The translations under genes and the position numbers were made by a program. Below the pieces are notes generated by a model that made no database searches, had not been told where the DNA came from, and was given only the letters and a program-made list of their open reading frames with translations. Positions 14,816 to 22,626 of a stretch of DNA of 42,545 bases are shown piece after piece; the first letter of the stretch is position 1; each line of letters starts with the position of its first letter. Origin of the DNA: a bacterium (GTDB lineage Archaea; Thermoplasmatota; Thermoplasmata; Lutacidiplasmatales; UBA184); contig DAIDCO010000002.1 of the NCBI GenBank assembly GCA_027309555.1, positions 39,179 through 81,723 on the forward strand, read 5' to 3'.

Positions 14816-17800
14816 GTGAAACAGTTGGCCCGCCTCGTGTACCGCGCAGCCCTTTGGGCGCTCGTGGTGGTCGTGCTCGCCAGTGCGCTGACCGCTCTAC
14901 CGGGGGCGCTCGGGGCTTCCCCGAACTATACGCTGACCGGCTATGTCCACCAGCCCAGTGGGGCTCCTGTCCCCAACGGCGTCCAGGTCGACCTAGTCTC
15001 CCGGTCGACGGGCACGGTCTACACCACCACGACGTTCGGAGGCGGCGGCCAGTTCCAATTCACGAACTCGGGCACCTCGGGAGCGCTCGTGCCGGGCTAC
15101 TGGGGCGTCTACGTCCCGCCGCAGGGCAACGCGTCCTTTGTTCTCTGCAAGCCGTGCGCCGCCCTTCCGCAGCAGCAGAACCCGGCCTACGCATTCCAGA
15201 CCGCGACGAACCTGACGTCCACGCTCTACCCCGTGATCGTACGCAACGTGGCGATCGTCGCGTACAACGCGACCCTCAGCGGAACCGTCAAGGATGCGCA
15301 GGGGAGCGCGGTGGCGGGCGCGAGCGTCCGACTGCTCGACCCGGCCTACAACGGCTTCACGTTCTCGAACAACACGACGAGCCCGAGCGGAACCTATAGC
15401 CTGAAGGTCCCGCGGGGTTCCTGGGTACTCGAGTCGACCCAGCCGGGGCCGCTCCCCAACTACTCGAACCTAACGGCGGTGACCGTCCAGTCCGCTACCG
15501 TGACCGTGAACCCGGTCATCCGGACCTACCTGGTCTGGGGATCGATCCAGACCACGGGGGGCGCGCCCGTCCCGAGCTCGGGGAACGCGACCCTGTACGA
15601 CGGCTACAATGGGTACATCTACTCCGCCGCGACCGCCCCCGGTGGCTACTACGCCCTCGGGACCTACCCGGGGAACTTCACGAGCGGGTCCCAATCGTTC
15701 CAGGTGATCCTCTCGGCGGTCGGATATGCGACCGGACACTTCCCGCTCGTCGTTTCGAGCGGATCGCCGATGCAGCGCAATTTTGCCCTCCCGACAGTGC
15801 AGCCCAGCCAGCTCGGGGTCTACCAGACCACGCTCGACTTCTCGACGATCAATGTCTCGAGCGGCTCGGGTCACCTCGGCGTCCAGACGGTCGCCTCCCT
15901 CGGCAACGACACCGTGCTTCCGAACCTGCCGAACGCGACCGTGGGCCAGCTCTGGGCCCAGCTCGGACTTGATTTTGGCCAGTCCCTTGCGTTCTCGAGC
16001 GCCCTCCTCCCGACCGTCTATAACTGGGCCAACTCCACCGGACCGTTCTTCCCGGCCGTCCAGGCTGGAGCCAGCGTGAACGGCACGGGCTTCGTCGGTC
16101 CCACGGCCCCCGAACGGCTCGCCAGCGAGTCGTCCACGTGCGCGGGCAGTTGCGACCTGTCGAGTCCCGCGACGATGGCGCTGAGCTGGTCCGAGTCGTA
16201 TGCCCTCAATGGGAGTCTGTTCCACAACAGCTCGACCTACTCGATCGCGTTCAACTTCCGCCACCCGGTGAGCGCGGACGTCTACAACTACACGGTCGTA
16301 CTGCCCGCCGGCTACGTGCTGAAGGCCGACACCCCCGCCCCGGCCGCGACGCGGCTCGTGGCCGCCGGGGCTTCGGGGACCTGGACGAAGTTCACGCTCG
16401 TCTCGTTGCCGAGCGCGTCGGCCGGTGGCACGGCCCAGTTCACGATCGTGAAGTACTCGGCCCTGAAGGCGATCGTCAACGCGAGCGTCACGAACTTCGC
16501 CTTCTCGAGCCACAACGTGCTCAACCAGACGAACGGGGGCTACACCGTAGTGGTCGGCCTGGGACAGAACGTCAGTTTCAGCGCGCTCAACTCGATCTAC
16601 CCCTCGGGCACGAACGGCACTCGGTTCGTCTGGTACTTCGGGGACGGGAGTTCCGCGACCACGACCGTCGGAACGACCAACCACACCTACCGGATCGTCA
16701 GCGGGTCCACGCCGGATACCGGGAACCTGACCGTCACGAGCTCGGGCGGCCTCACGAACACCACGACGTTCCACGTCTGGATCGGGTCGGGACCCGTAAC
16801 CGCCGGGCTCGCGAACAACGCGACGGCCGGTGAGTCGAAGTCGGTGGGCGGGACGGCATACCTGTTCGTCAACTGGTCGACCACCCTCCGGTTCAACGCC
16901 ACGCCGAGCTCGGCCCAGATCTCGCCGAGCGCGCCGATCCCGGGCAACGTCTCGGTCGCGTCGTACAGTTTGGCCGCCTGGGGCGGGTTCCAGTCGACCA
17001 TCGCGAACTACTCGGTTTCCCAAGGGAGCTCCTACCTCGCGTTCTCGAACCTCAGCTACCAGTTCCTCGGCGCGGGCAGCTATCTCTCCCACGGGCTCGT
17101 CGGAGGGAATGCGGTCGCGTTCCACGGATGGCAGTACAATCTGACCCTGACCGTTTGGTCGGCTACGGGTCAGCGCGCGAGCACGAGCTTGGTCGTCCTG
17201 GTCAACGACACCGAGAAACCGGTGTCGGCGCTCCAGCTCTTGAACGCGGCCAGCCAGCCGGTGTCCACCAGCGGCGGCCTCGTGGCCGGCGCGAACGCCT
17301 CGGCGCTCGTCCGGCTGAACGGCGGTAACGCGAGCGACCCCCACAACGGCTCGCTCGTACGGTACTACTGGCTGGTCACGAACTCGGCGAACGCTTCCGT
17401 CCACGTCGGGATCAACGCGACGTCGGTGCGCCCCTACCCGACCCTGTGGCTGAGCGCTCAATCGAAGCCGTACACGGTCAACCTCACCGTATGGGACCTC
17501 AATGGCAACTCCGGCTGGGCGACGCAATCGCTCACCATCACGGTCAACTCGACGACCACGCCGATCATGGCCGCGAACAACCTCACGGCTCCGTCGACGC
17601 TCACGGACGGCACCACCTACACGATCTGGGTGAACGTTACGACCGGCGGCGGAACGAAGGCGGTCGCCGAGAACGTCCAGGTCACGTTCTACGTGACGAG
17701 TCCGGGCGGAACGAGCCGAACCTACCTCACCGGTTCCGTGGCGTTCTACAACTACACCTCGCCCGGCGTCGTGAACGCGCAGCCGATGGGGACGGGGACC

Positions 17801-18154
17801 TTGGCGAAGCTCGGTTACAACGTGACCGTGCGGGCGGTGATCAGCTGGAACCCCGGGATCTCCGGGAACTACGTGCTCTACGCGAACGTGACGGCCTCGA
17901 ACCAGTTCGCCGGCAATACGAACACGCCCAACGTCACGTCGATGTCGATCACCATCAACCCGAATCCGACCACGCAGCTCCTCGAGTACGTGGCGATCGG
18001 GGTAGCCGTGGTCATCGTGCTCGGGTTGATCATCGTGTACTACCGCCGCCGCTCTCGGCGGGGAAGTGCACCCCGGTCGTCCTCGGGACGCTCCGGCCTC
18101 GAGCGGGGCTCGAAGCGCAGCAGCCAGGACGACGAGGACGAGGACGACTCGTAG
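14816..18154 (+). CDS. Large membrane-anchored cell-surface protein with Ig-like and PKD domains
   Basis: A 1112-residue exported protein. The N-terminus has a basic start and a hydrophobic signal segment (about residues 8-33, ALWALVVVVLASALTALP) ending in an Ala/Gly-rich cleavage region. Three carboxypeptidase-regulatory-like beta-sandwiches follow (YTLTGYVHQPSGAPVPNGVQ; ATLSGTVKDAQGSAVAGASV; LVWGSIQTTGGAPVPSSGN). A PKD domain lies near residue 606 (RFVWYFGDGSS with a later NHTYR), followed by more Ig-like segments. The protein is Ser/Thr/Asn-rich with many N-x-S/T sequons. One membrane helix near 1058-1077 (YVAIGVAVVIVLGLIIVYY) and a cytoplasmic tail, first Arg-rich and then acidic (DDEDEDD), end it. 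Likely an S-layer-associated, adhesive or scaffold protein; the function is not deducible. GTG 14816 is chosen from the promoter position and the signal peptide. Confidence 0.85.
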   Translation: MKQLARLVYRAALWALVVVVLASALTALPGALGASPNYTLTGYVHQPSGAPVPNGVQVDLVSRSTGTVYTTTTFGGGGQFQFTNSGTSGALVPGYWGVYVPPQGNASFVLCKPCAALPQQQNPAYAFQTATNLTSTLYPVIVRNVAIVAYNATLSGTVKDAQGSAVAGASVRLLDPAYNGFTFSNNTTSPSGTYSLKVPRGSWVLESTQPGPLPNYSNLTAVTVQSATVTVNPVIRTYLVWGSIQTTGGAPVPSSGNATLYDGYNGYIYSAATAPGGYYALGTYPGNFTSGSQSFQVILSAVGYATGHFPLVVSSGSPMQRNFALPTVQPSQLGVYQTTLDFSTINVSSGSGHLGVQTVASLGNDTVLPNLPNATVGQLWAQLGLDFGQSLAFSSALLPTVYNWANSTGPFFPAVQAGASVNGTGFVGPTAPERLASESSTCAGSCDLSSPATMALSWSESYALNGSLFHNSSTYSIAFNFRHPVSADVYNYTVVLPAGYVLKADTPAPAATRLVAAGASGTWTKFTLVSLPSASAGGTAQFTIVKYSALKAIVNASVTNFAFSSHNVLNQTNGGYTVVVGLGQNVSFSALNSIYPSGTNGTRFVWYFGDGSSATTTVGTTNHTYRIVSGSTPDTGNLTVTSSGGLTNTTTFHVWIGSGPVTAGLANNATAGESKSVGGTAYLFVNWSTTLRFNATPSSAQISPSAPIPGNVSVASYSLAAWGGFQSTIANYSVSQGSSYLAFSNLSYQFLGAGSYLSHGLVGGNAVAFHGWQYNLTLTVWSATGQRASTSLVVLVNDTEKPVSALQLLNAASQPVSTSGGLVAGANASALVRLNGGNASDPHNGSLVRYYWLVTNSANASVHVGINATSVRPYPTLWLSAQSKPYTVNLTVWDLNGNSGWATQSLTITVNSTTTPIMAANNLTAPSTLTDGTTYTIWVNVTTGGGTKAVAENVQVTFYVTSPGGTSRTYLTGSVAFYNYTSPGVVNAQPMGTGTLAKLGYNVTVRAVISWNPGISGNYVLYANVTASNQFAGNTNTPNVTSMSITINPNPTTQLLEYVAIGVAVVIVLGLIIVYYRRRSRRGSAPRSSSGRSGLERGSKRSSQDDEDEDDS

Positions 18155-18206
18155 GGATCCCAGGACCCCCGGCGTCGAACCCTTTCTCCCATTCCTTTCT
18201 TGCGGA

Positions 18207-18222
18207 CCGACCTCTCGGTCGG
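18207..18222. terminator. Possible terminator hairpin between convergent genes
   Basis: CCGACC-TCTC-GGTCGG can form a six-pair hairpin. It follows a T/C-rich tract (about 18179-18200) in the 149-base gap between the surface-protein gene and rpoN, which converge here. Archaeal termination mainly uses T-tracts, so the pyrimidine tract may be the working part. Confidence 0.3.
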
Positions 18223-18303
18223 GCCCTACCGGACGGTGCCGAACCGACTTCGAGCGATGGGGGCGCCGAACCTACGTCCGGCGTCGTCGTCGGGGGCCCG
18301 GGC

Positions 18304-18501
18304 CTACCCGTAGGGCCCGACCTCGTCGAGCAGGTCCACGTGGGTCAGTAGCATGCGGCGGCAGCAGTAGCGGTGGAGTCCCAAGGCATCGAGTACCGTG
18401 CCGGCCGATTCGCCGCGGGCCGTCCGCTCGCGGTACTCGTCCCAGAACTGGCCGATCACCGCGCCGCAGGTGAAGCAGCGCACGGGCACCATCATCGTCA
18501 T
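18304..18501 (-). CDS. rpoN: DNA-directed RNA polymerase subunit N (Rpb10)
   Basis: A small zinc-binding RNA polymerase subunit that sits in the Rpb3/Rpb11-type assembly platform. The zinc motif is complete: CFTCG near the start (V-R-CFTCGAVIG) and HRYCCRRMLLTH in the C-terminal half. Length 65 is normal. ATG 18501 has GGAGG about ten bases upstream; ATG 18492, giving a start closer to the usual M(I/V)PVRCFTCG, is possible. It is the last gene of the L18e-L13-S9-RpoN operon, 22 bases after rpsI, a gene order widely conserved in archaea. Confidence 0.97.
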   Translation of the reverse strand: MTMMVPVRCFTCGAVIGQFWDEYRERTARGESAGTVLDALGLHRYCCRRMLLTHVDLLDEVGPYG

Positions 18502-18523
18502 GGATAGAGCTCCTCCGTTCGCC

Positions 18524-18931
18524 TCAGCGGTAGGACTTCTGGCGCCGCTTGCGCGCCCCGCGGCCCCCAGGGCGCTTCGGCAGCTTGCGCCGCGGGTCGT
18601 TGACGATGAGGGAACGATCGTACCGCTTGAACTGCTCTCGGAGGGCGGCGTCCTTCAACCACTCGAGGAGACCACGGGCCACGGCGGTACGGGCGGCGGA
18701 GGCTTGGCCGATCACGCCCCCGCCCGACGCCCGTACCGTGATGTCGAGGAGCTTCGCGCGGTCGCCGGCCATGAGGAGCGGTTCTTGGATCTTCTGGCGA
18801 ACGATCTCGGGTTCGACCAGCTCGAGCGGGCGGTCGTTGAAGCGTACCAGGCCCATCCCCTTGCGGACCGTCGCCCGTGCGATGGCGGCCTTGCGCTTCC
18901 CCGTGGTCAGGATGACGACGGGCGCCTTCAT
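18524..18931 (-). CDS. rpsI: 30S ribosomal protein S9
   Basis: Small-subunit protein of 135 residues whose C-terminal tail reaches the P-site tRNA. Recognised by VVILTTGKRKAAIARATVRKG at the start, the conserved VRASGGGVIGQASAARTAVARGL, and the basic C-terminus LPKRPGGRGARKRRQKSYR ending in the invariant Arg. ATG 18931 overlaps the L13 stop as ATGA, giving translational coupling. Confidence 0.98.
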   Translation of the reverse strand: MKAPVVILTTGKRKAAIARATVRKGMGLVRFNDRPLELVEPEIVRQKIQEPLLMAGDRAKLLDITVRASGGGVIGQASAARTAVARGLLEWLKDAALREQFKRYDRSLIVNDPRRKLPKRPGGRGARKRRQKSYR

Positions 18932-19371
18932 ATTCGGGCCCCCAACAGCCGGGTGATCGCCTCGAGCGTCATCGGCGGACGCACCGACGGGCGCGCTTTC
19001 GCTGCGGGCAGTGTTTCGGTAGAGTTCCCGGTGTACGCCGGAGGAACTCCGATGTGAACTTCGAGGCGGTCGAACGCGAGCTTGCCCCGAGCCTTGAGGT
19101 GGGGGAGCATGCCGCGCACCGATCGGCGGAAGATGCGGTCGGGGTAGCGCGGGTAGTGAGGACCCGTGCGCTTCGAGCCGCGCGCTCGTTCCGCCGTATA
19201 GTGGGCAATGACCTGCGAGCGGTTCCCGGTCACCACGGCCTTCTCGGCGTTCACGACCACGATCGACTCGCCGTGAAGAAGGCGCTGCGCGATCAGGCTC
19301 GCCGCGCGACCGACCACGAGGCCGCTCGCGTCGATGACCGTCGGGCTCGGCACCGGGTTCGCGTCAGGCAA
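18928..19371 (-). CDS. rplM: 50S ribosomal protein L13
   Basis: Early-assembly large-subunit protein of 147 residues. Recognised by TVIDASGLVVGRAASLIAQRLLHGESIVVVNAEKAVVTG and by GPHYPRYPDRIFRRSVRGMLPHLKARG, the conserved L13 block, then LEVHIGVPPAY. The start is uncertain: TTG 19371 overlaps the L18e stop region, while GTG 19353 would start six residues later and closer to the usual beginning. Neither has a strong Shine-Dalgarno, so reinitiation after L18e is likely. Confidence 0.97.
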   Translation of the reverse strand: MPDANPVPSPTVIDASGLVVGRAASLIAQRLLHGESIVVVNAEKAVVTGNRSQVIAHYTAERARGSKRTGPHYPRYPDRIFRRSVRGMLPHLKARGKLAFDRLEVHIGVPPAYTGNSTETLPAAKARPSVRPPMTLEAITRLLGARI

Positions 19372-19729
19372 GGAGGCGCACCCCCGCCCCGTCCGGCCGG
19401 GACTTGAGAAGGTCGTGAAGGGAGAGCGCGGCGCCGCCGGCGGCGTGGATCTTCGACCTCGCCTCGGCCGAGAAGGAAAACGCGGCGACCGTGAGGCGCT
19501 TCGTGAGGGGCCCGTCGGCGAGGAGCTTCCCCGGCACCACCACGGTCTCCTCGGCCTCCGTCAGTCGGTCGAGGTGGCCGACGTTCACGGGCGATCCCTG
19601 GTGGCGGGCCCGCTCGAGCCGGTCGGCGACGGACGCCCAGATCGGGGCGTGCTGCGCGCGGGCCGTGCGACGCAGCTCTCCGAGAAGGCGGACGAGCTCG
19701 GTGTTCTGCTTTCGAACAGTACGGGCCAT
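19364..19729 (-). CDS. rpl18e: 50S ribosomal protein L18e
   Basis: Archaeal/eukaryotic-type large-subunit protein of 121 residues. Typical features are the basic start ARTVRKQNTELVRLLGELRRTAR, the middle VNVGHLDRLTEAEETVVVPGKLLADGPLTKRLTVAAFSFSAEARSKI, and the ending GGAALSLHDLLKSRPDGAGVRLL. ATG 19729 is the first gene of the operon and lies only about six bases from the expected transcription start, so the mRNA is probably leaderless. Confidence 0.96.
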   Translation of the reverse strand: MARTVRKQNTELVRLLGELRRTARAQHAPIWASVADRLERARHQGSPVNVGHLDRLTEAEETVVVPGKLLADGPLTKRLTVAAFSFSAEARSKIHAAGGAALSLHDLLKSRPDGAGVRLLA

Positions 19730-19757
19730 GGGCGGGACGCCTCCGACCCGGGTACCC

Positions 19758-19766
19758 GATATAAGC
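19758..19766 (-). promoter_or_regulatory. Box A of the L18e-L13-S9-RpoN operon
   Basis: GCTTATATC on the minus strand lies about 33 bases before ATG 19729. It is one of the best TATA matches in the window, as expected for a highly expressed ribosomal operon. Confidence 0.65.
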
Positions 19767-19851
19767 GTTGCCGCCCCGAGAAGCTCCGCGCCCGGGCGCG
19801 TGTCCACCGGCGGTCGTCGGCGGGACCGGACCGGTGCCGGTACTCACCAAC

Positions 19852-19860
19852 GGTTAAATA
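19852..19860 (+). promoter_or_regulatory. Box A of the PRC-barrel gene
   Basis: GGTTAAATA followed by a C-rich stretch. Transcription would begin about 10 bases before ATG 19896. Confidence 0.55.
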
Positions 19861-19895
19861 CGCCCCCCCGCCATTCGCGCCCCGAGGCCCTCCCC

Positions 19896-20138
19896 ATGCG
19901 CAAGTTCCTCACTGAGCTCCGAGGCAAGACCGTGATGACGAATGACGGACAGATCCTCGGAATGATCGACAACTTCGTCGTCGACACGCTCACCGGCGGG
20001 ATCGCCCACGTCCTCGTCACCCCGAGCGAGGATGTGGAACAACGCCTCTTCCAGAGCGACGCGACGGGCCGGCTCGTGCTGCCCTTCAAGAGCATGCGCG
20101 CGGTGAAGGACGTCGTCGTGATGGACATTGGGAAGTGA
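19896..20138 (+). CDS. PRC-barrel domain protein
   Basis: An 80-residue single-domain PRC-barrel. This small beta-barrel is found in RimM, photosynthetic reaction centre H and many short archaeal proteins of unknown role, including some tied to cell division and RNA metabolism. It shows RKFLTELRGKTVMTNDGQILGMIDNFVVDTLTGGIAHVLVTP, with the family's strand-turn pattern and the G-x-v-x-d-h-like GMIDNFVVD. The end is RLVLPFKSMRAVKDVVVMDI, a final strand pair. The promoter places the start at ATG 19896. The next gene starts within its last four codons. Confidence 0.85.
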   Translation: MRKFLTELRGKTVMTNDGQILGMIDNFVVDTLTGGIAHVLVTPSEDVEQRLFQSDATGRLVLPFKSMRAVKDVVVMDIGK

Positions 20139-20979
20139 GCCGGCCGGCCGCGCGCTGATCTCGGTCGTTATCACCGTTCGCAACGAGGAGACCCACCTCG
20201 GCCAGCTGCTCGACAGCCTCCGGGCCCAGGAGGCTCCCTTCGAGGTCGTGGTCGTCGACGCCGAGAGCCGCGACCACACGTTCGAGATCGCACGGGCGTA
20301 CGCTGCGCGCTATCCGGGAATCTTCCGTGTCCTTCGTCGGCCGGGGTCGCGTGGTGTCGGCCGCAACACCGGCGTGCGCGCCGCGAGGGGGGAGTTCGTC
20401 GCGTTCACGGACGGCGACTGCTACGCCGATCCGAGCTGGCTGGCCGGTCTCCGCGACGCTCTGGCGACCGCGCCCGTCGTTGCCGGGCGCACGGTGATCG
20501 TCGGGAAGCCGCGCTACGGACGGCTCGAGCGAGTGGAGCTGTTCCAGAGCGGATACGACGTGACGTACCCCTCGTGCAACCTCGCCTACCGCCGTTCCCT
20601 CTTCGAGCAGCTCGGAGGGTTCGACCCCCGGTTCATCACGGCCGAGGACATCGACCTCAACCTACGAGCGGTCCGTGCGGGGGCGTCGATCCGGTTCCGT
20701 TCCGACGCGGTCATTTACCACCACGGTCGGACCACGTTCCTTCGGTTCCTCTACCAGGCCTTCTGGAACGGCTACGGCCGCAAGCAGCTCACCGAGAAGC
20801 ACGGGAGCCTCTGGGGACGGTACCGGGTGCGCCGGCTCATCTCCGGCCAGCGCGGTCCGATCGCCTGGGCTCGGCTCGCCGCGGCATTCGCCGGCTACGG
20901 CGCCCGAGTGGCGGCGGCCGCGGGCCATCGCCTCACGAACGGACCGGACCCGGGCCCACCGGGAACGACCGCTCGGTAG
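20128..20979 (+). CDS. Family 2 glycosyltransferase (GT-A fold)
   Basis: A 283-residue inverting glycosyltransferase-like enzyme. The GT-A core is clear: ISVVITVRNEETHLGQLLDSLRAQ (nucleotide-binding strand), VVVDAESRDHT, GVGRNTGVRAARGEFVAFTDGDCYADPSWL with DGD as the metal-binding DXD, and later LGGFDPRFITAEDIDLNLRAVRAG, in which ED is the presumed catalytic region. The C-terminal part (FLRFLYQAFWNGYGRKQL) resembles the membrane-peripheral helices of dolichol- or polyprenyl-using members. The start appears to be TTG 20128, overlapping the PRC gene by 11 bases; no ATG or GTG in frame precedes the first strand. Donor and acceptor are unknown, with surface glycan or lipid glycosylation likely. 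Confidence 0.88.
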   Translation: MGSEPAGRALISVVITVRNEETHLGQLLDSLRAQEAPFEVVVVDAESRDHTFEIARAYAARYPGIFRVLRRPGSRGVGRNTGVRAARGEFVAFTDGDCYADPSWLAGLRDALATAPVVAGRTVIVGKPRYGRLERVELFQSGYDVTYPSCNLAYRRSLFEQLGGFDPRFITAEDIDLNLRAVRAGASIRFRSDAVIYHHGRTTFLRFLYQAFWNGYGRKQLTEKHGSLWGRYRVRRLISGQRGPIAWARLAAAFAGYGARVAAAAGHRLTNGPDPGPPGTTAR

Positions 20980-21023
20980 CGCACCGGTCGACGGACCGGG
21001 ACACGCGAGGGTCGCCGATACGA

Positions 21024-21383
21024 CTAGTTCGCCTTCAGCAGCTCGGCGACCTTCACGACCTCAGTGAGGACCTTCGTCAGGTCCGCCGCCTGGTCGACCA
21101 CGGCCACGAGGAGCGCCTTCTTCCCGCTCCCGACGATGAGCGTCTTCGAGTCGTTGCCTTCGATGACGATCCGCTCGGGCGGGGACCGGTTGAGCTCGGT
21201 GTTCGCGGTCGCGGCGGCACCGAGGATCGTGGCGCACATGATCGCGAACGTCTCCGTGTAGACGCCGGCCGGCACGTCCGCGTACAGGACGAGCCCGTCG
21301 CGCGAGACGAGGGCGGTGGCGATGCCCCCGATCCGTGTCTTGAGGTCCTTGACGACTGCCCCCACGTTCCCGGTTGCCATCAT
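21024..21383 (-). CDS. Roadblock/LC7-domain protein
   Basis: A 119-residue single-domain roadblock/LC7 protein, a family that forms dimers and in MglB acts on small Ras-like GTPases. It reads VKDLKTRIGGIATALVSRDGLVLYADVPAG, the typical first helix, strand and glycine turn, then TFAIMCATILGAAATANTEL, the central helix, then RIVIEGNDSKTLIVGSGKKALLVAVVDQ, the strand pair. It ends with a helix. It follows the V4R gene by 16 bases on the same strand, so the two are probably co-expressed. No partner GTPase is in the window. The ATG repeats (ATGATG), so the start may be one codon later. Confidence 0.88.
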   Translation of the reverse strand: MMATGNVGAVVKDLKTRIGGIATALVSRDGLVLYADVPAGVYTETFAIMCATILGAAATANTELNRSPPERIVIEGNDSKTLIVGSGKKALLVAVVDQAADLTKVLTEVVKVAELLKAN

Positions 21384-21399
21384 CGTGCCGCGGACCTAC

Positions 21400-21801
21400 C
21401 TACAGCTCTTCGATGCGGAAGCGACATTCGGGGTGGCCCGTGCTGGCACACATCTCTTCGGTACACTTAACGCGTCCCCCCTTAAAACGTTCGTAGAACT
21501 CGCGGAGCATTCCCCGCAATCGGTGGCACGTCGGGATGTCGCTCGGAGCGACCTCGATCGACCCCTTGGCGACAACCTCGTGGTCCCCGAAGGTGACCGC
21601 CTCGACCCAGCCCCGTTCGTGGAGGAGGTGGCCGACCTTCTCGAAGAAGTGCGCCCGGTCCGCGAGGGCCTCCTCGGCCATGCCGGAGCCGATCACGGAG
21701 CCCTCCTTGAAGAAGAGACCGTGACAGGCGTGGGACATCACCCCTTCGTAGAGCTCCTTGATCTGCCGGAGCTCCGCCTGGTCGATCTTGACCGACCGCA
21801 T
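21400..21801 (-). CDS. V4R-domain putative small-molecule sensor
   Basis: A 133-residue protein related to V4R (4-vinyl reductase) domains, which bind small hydrophobic ligands in bacterial and archaeal regulators. The diagnostic C-terminal part is KCTEEMCASTGHPECRF, the Cys-x4-Cys and G-x-x-x-C-x-F pattern, preceded by LRGMLREFYERFKGGRVK. The N-terminal half (ELRQIKELYEGVMSHACHGLFFKEGSVIGSGMAEEAL) includes the glycine-rich segment typical of the family. The His-Cys and Cys-His pairs (ACHG, TCHR) plus the three C-terminal cysteines could bind a metal, which is inference. No DNA-binding domain is fused. Box A is about 33 bases upstream. It heads a two-gene unit with the roadblock protein. Confidence 0.8.
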   Translation of the reverse strand: MRSVKIDQAELRQIKELYEGVMSHACHGLFFKEGSVIGSGMAEEALADRAHFFEKVGHLLHERGWVEAVTFGDHEVVAKGSIEVAPSDIPTCHRLRGMLREFYERFKGGRVKCTEEMCASTGHPECRFRIEEL

Positions 21802-21828
21802 GACGCGGCGGGCACCGCCGGACAGGGT

Positions 21829-21838
21829 ATATATGTAT
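21829..21838 (-). promoter_or_regulatory. Box A of the V4R-roadblock operon
   Basis: TACATATATA on the minus strand lies about 33 bases before ATG 21801 and directly after the stop of the HAD gene. Confidence 0.6.
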
Positions 21839-21855
21839 TCAGTCGAACGGTCGCG

Positions 21856-22611
21856 TCAGCTACCGTCGGCTTCTTCCTCTCCGGACGCCGCGCGCCCCTC
21901 GGCGAGCGTCGTCTCGAGGGCATCGAGCGTGATCATCCGCCCTGCCTGGACCTTGGGCCAGCCCTCATGCCGGTCGAGGAGGACGGCCGCGAGCCCCGCG
22001 CGCGCGGCCGCGCGCACATCGCTCCAGAAGAGGTCGCCGACGAACGCGACGCGCTCCGGGGGCGCGCCGAGCCGCTCGGCCGCGCTTCGGAACGCCGCAC
22101 GGTCGGGCACGGTCGGGCCGTCCGGGTCGCCCGTCCCGAGGAGAATGTCTCCGTCGAGTCCCGTGCGGTGGAGCAGCCAGCGGGCCGATTCCGCCGGTAA
22201 GGGAGTGACGATCCCCACGCGGACCCCTTGGCCGGCGAGGCGGGCGAGCGCGGGAGCGACATCCGGGTATCGCTCGACCTCACCGGCGGGCCGCAGGATC
22301 CGCCGGACCACGGCGTCCGTCTCGGGAACCGGAAGGGGGTGGCCCGAGATCGCCCAGAGCGTGTGGGCGAGATGCTCGCGGAAGGCGGGAAGGTCGGCGG
22401 GAGGGGCCCGGCCCGTCAGACCCTGCCAGCGGCGGCGGTCCCAGAGCTTGAGCGAGCGTCGTACCGCGGCCCGCACCCGCCGCTCGCCGAGGAGTGGACC
22501 CTGGGGGTGCCACGCCCACTGCCATAGGCTGGGAGTGTGGAACGGGACCAGCACGTCGTCGAGGTCGAAGAGGACCGCGTCGACCTCGCCTGCGCCGTAT
22601 CGCAACGTCAC
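21856..22611 (-). CDS. HAD-superfamily hydrolase
   Basis: A 251-residue haloacid-dehalogenase-type hydrolase, probably a phosphatase. Motif I is VLFDLDDVLVPF (nucleophile Asp and the D+2 acid), motif II is the strand VRVGIVTPLP (Thr), and motif IV is VAFVGDLFWSDVRAAARAG with the two acids that hold magnesium. The helical cap lies between residues about 25 and 115. Substrate unknown. GTG 22611 is 15 bases after the coiled-coil gene and gives a start a few residues before motif I, so the two are probably one operon. Confidence 0.88.
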   Translation of the reverse strand: MTLRYGAGEVDAVLFDLDDVLVPFHTPSLWQWAWHPQGPLLGERRVRAAVRRSLKLWDRRRWQGLTGRAPPADLPAFREHLAHTLWAISGHPLPVPETDAVVRRILRPAGEVERYPDVAPALARLAGQGVRVGIVTPLPAESARWLLHRTGLDGDILLGTGDPDGPTVPDRAAFRSAAERLGAPPERVAFVGDLFWSDVRAAARAGLAAVLLDRHEGWPKVQAGRMITLDALETTLAEGRAASGEEEADGS

Positions 22612-22626
22612 GGACCCTCGGACGGA

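Noticed and set aside
15470-17527. Open frame of 685 codons antisense to the surface-protein gene
   Set aside because: The sense strand encodes clear signal, PKD and anchor regions. The antisense product is Arg/Val/Gly/Asp-rich without a fold.
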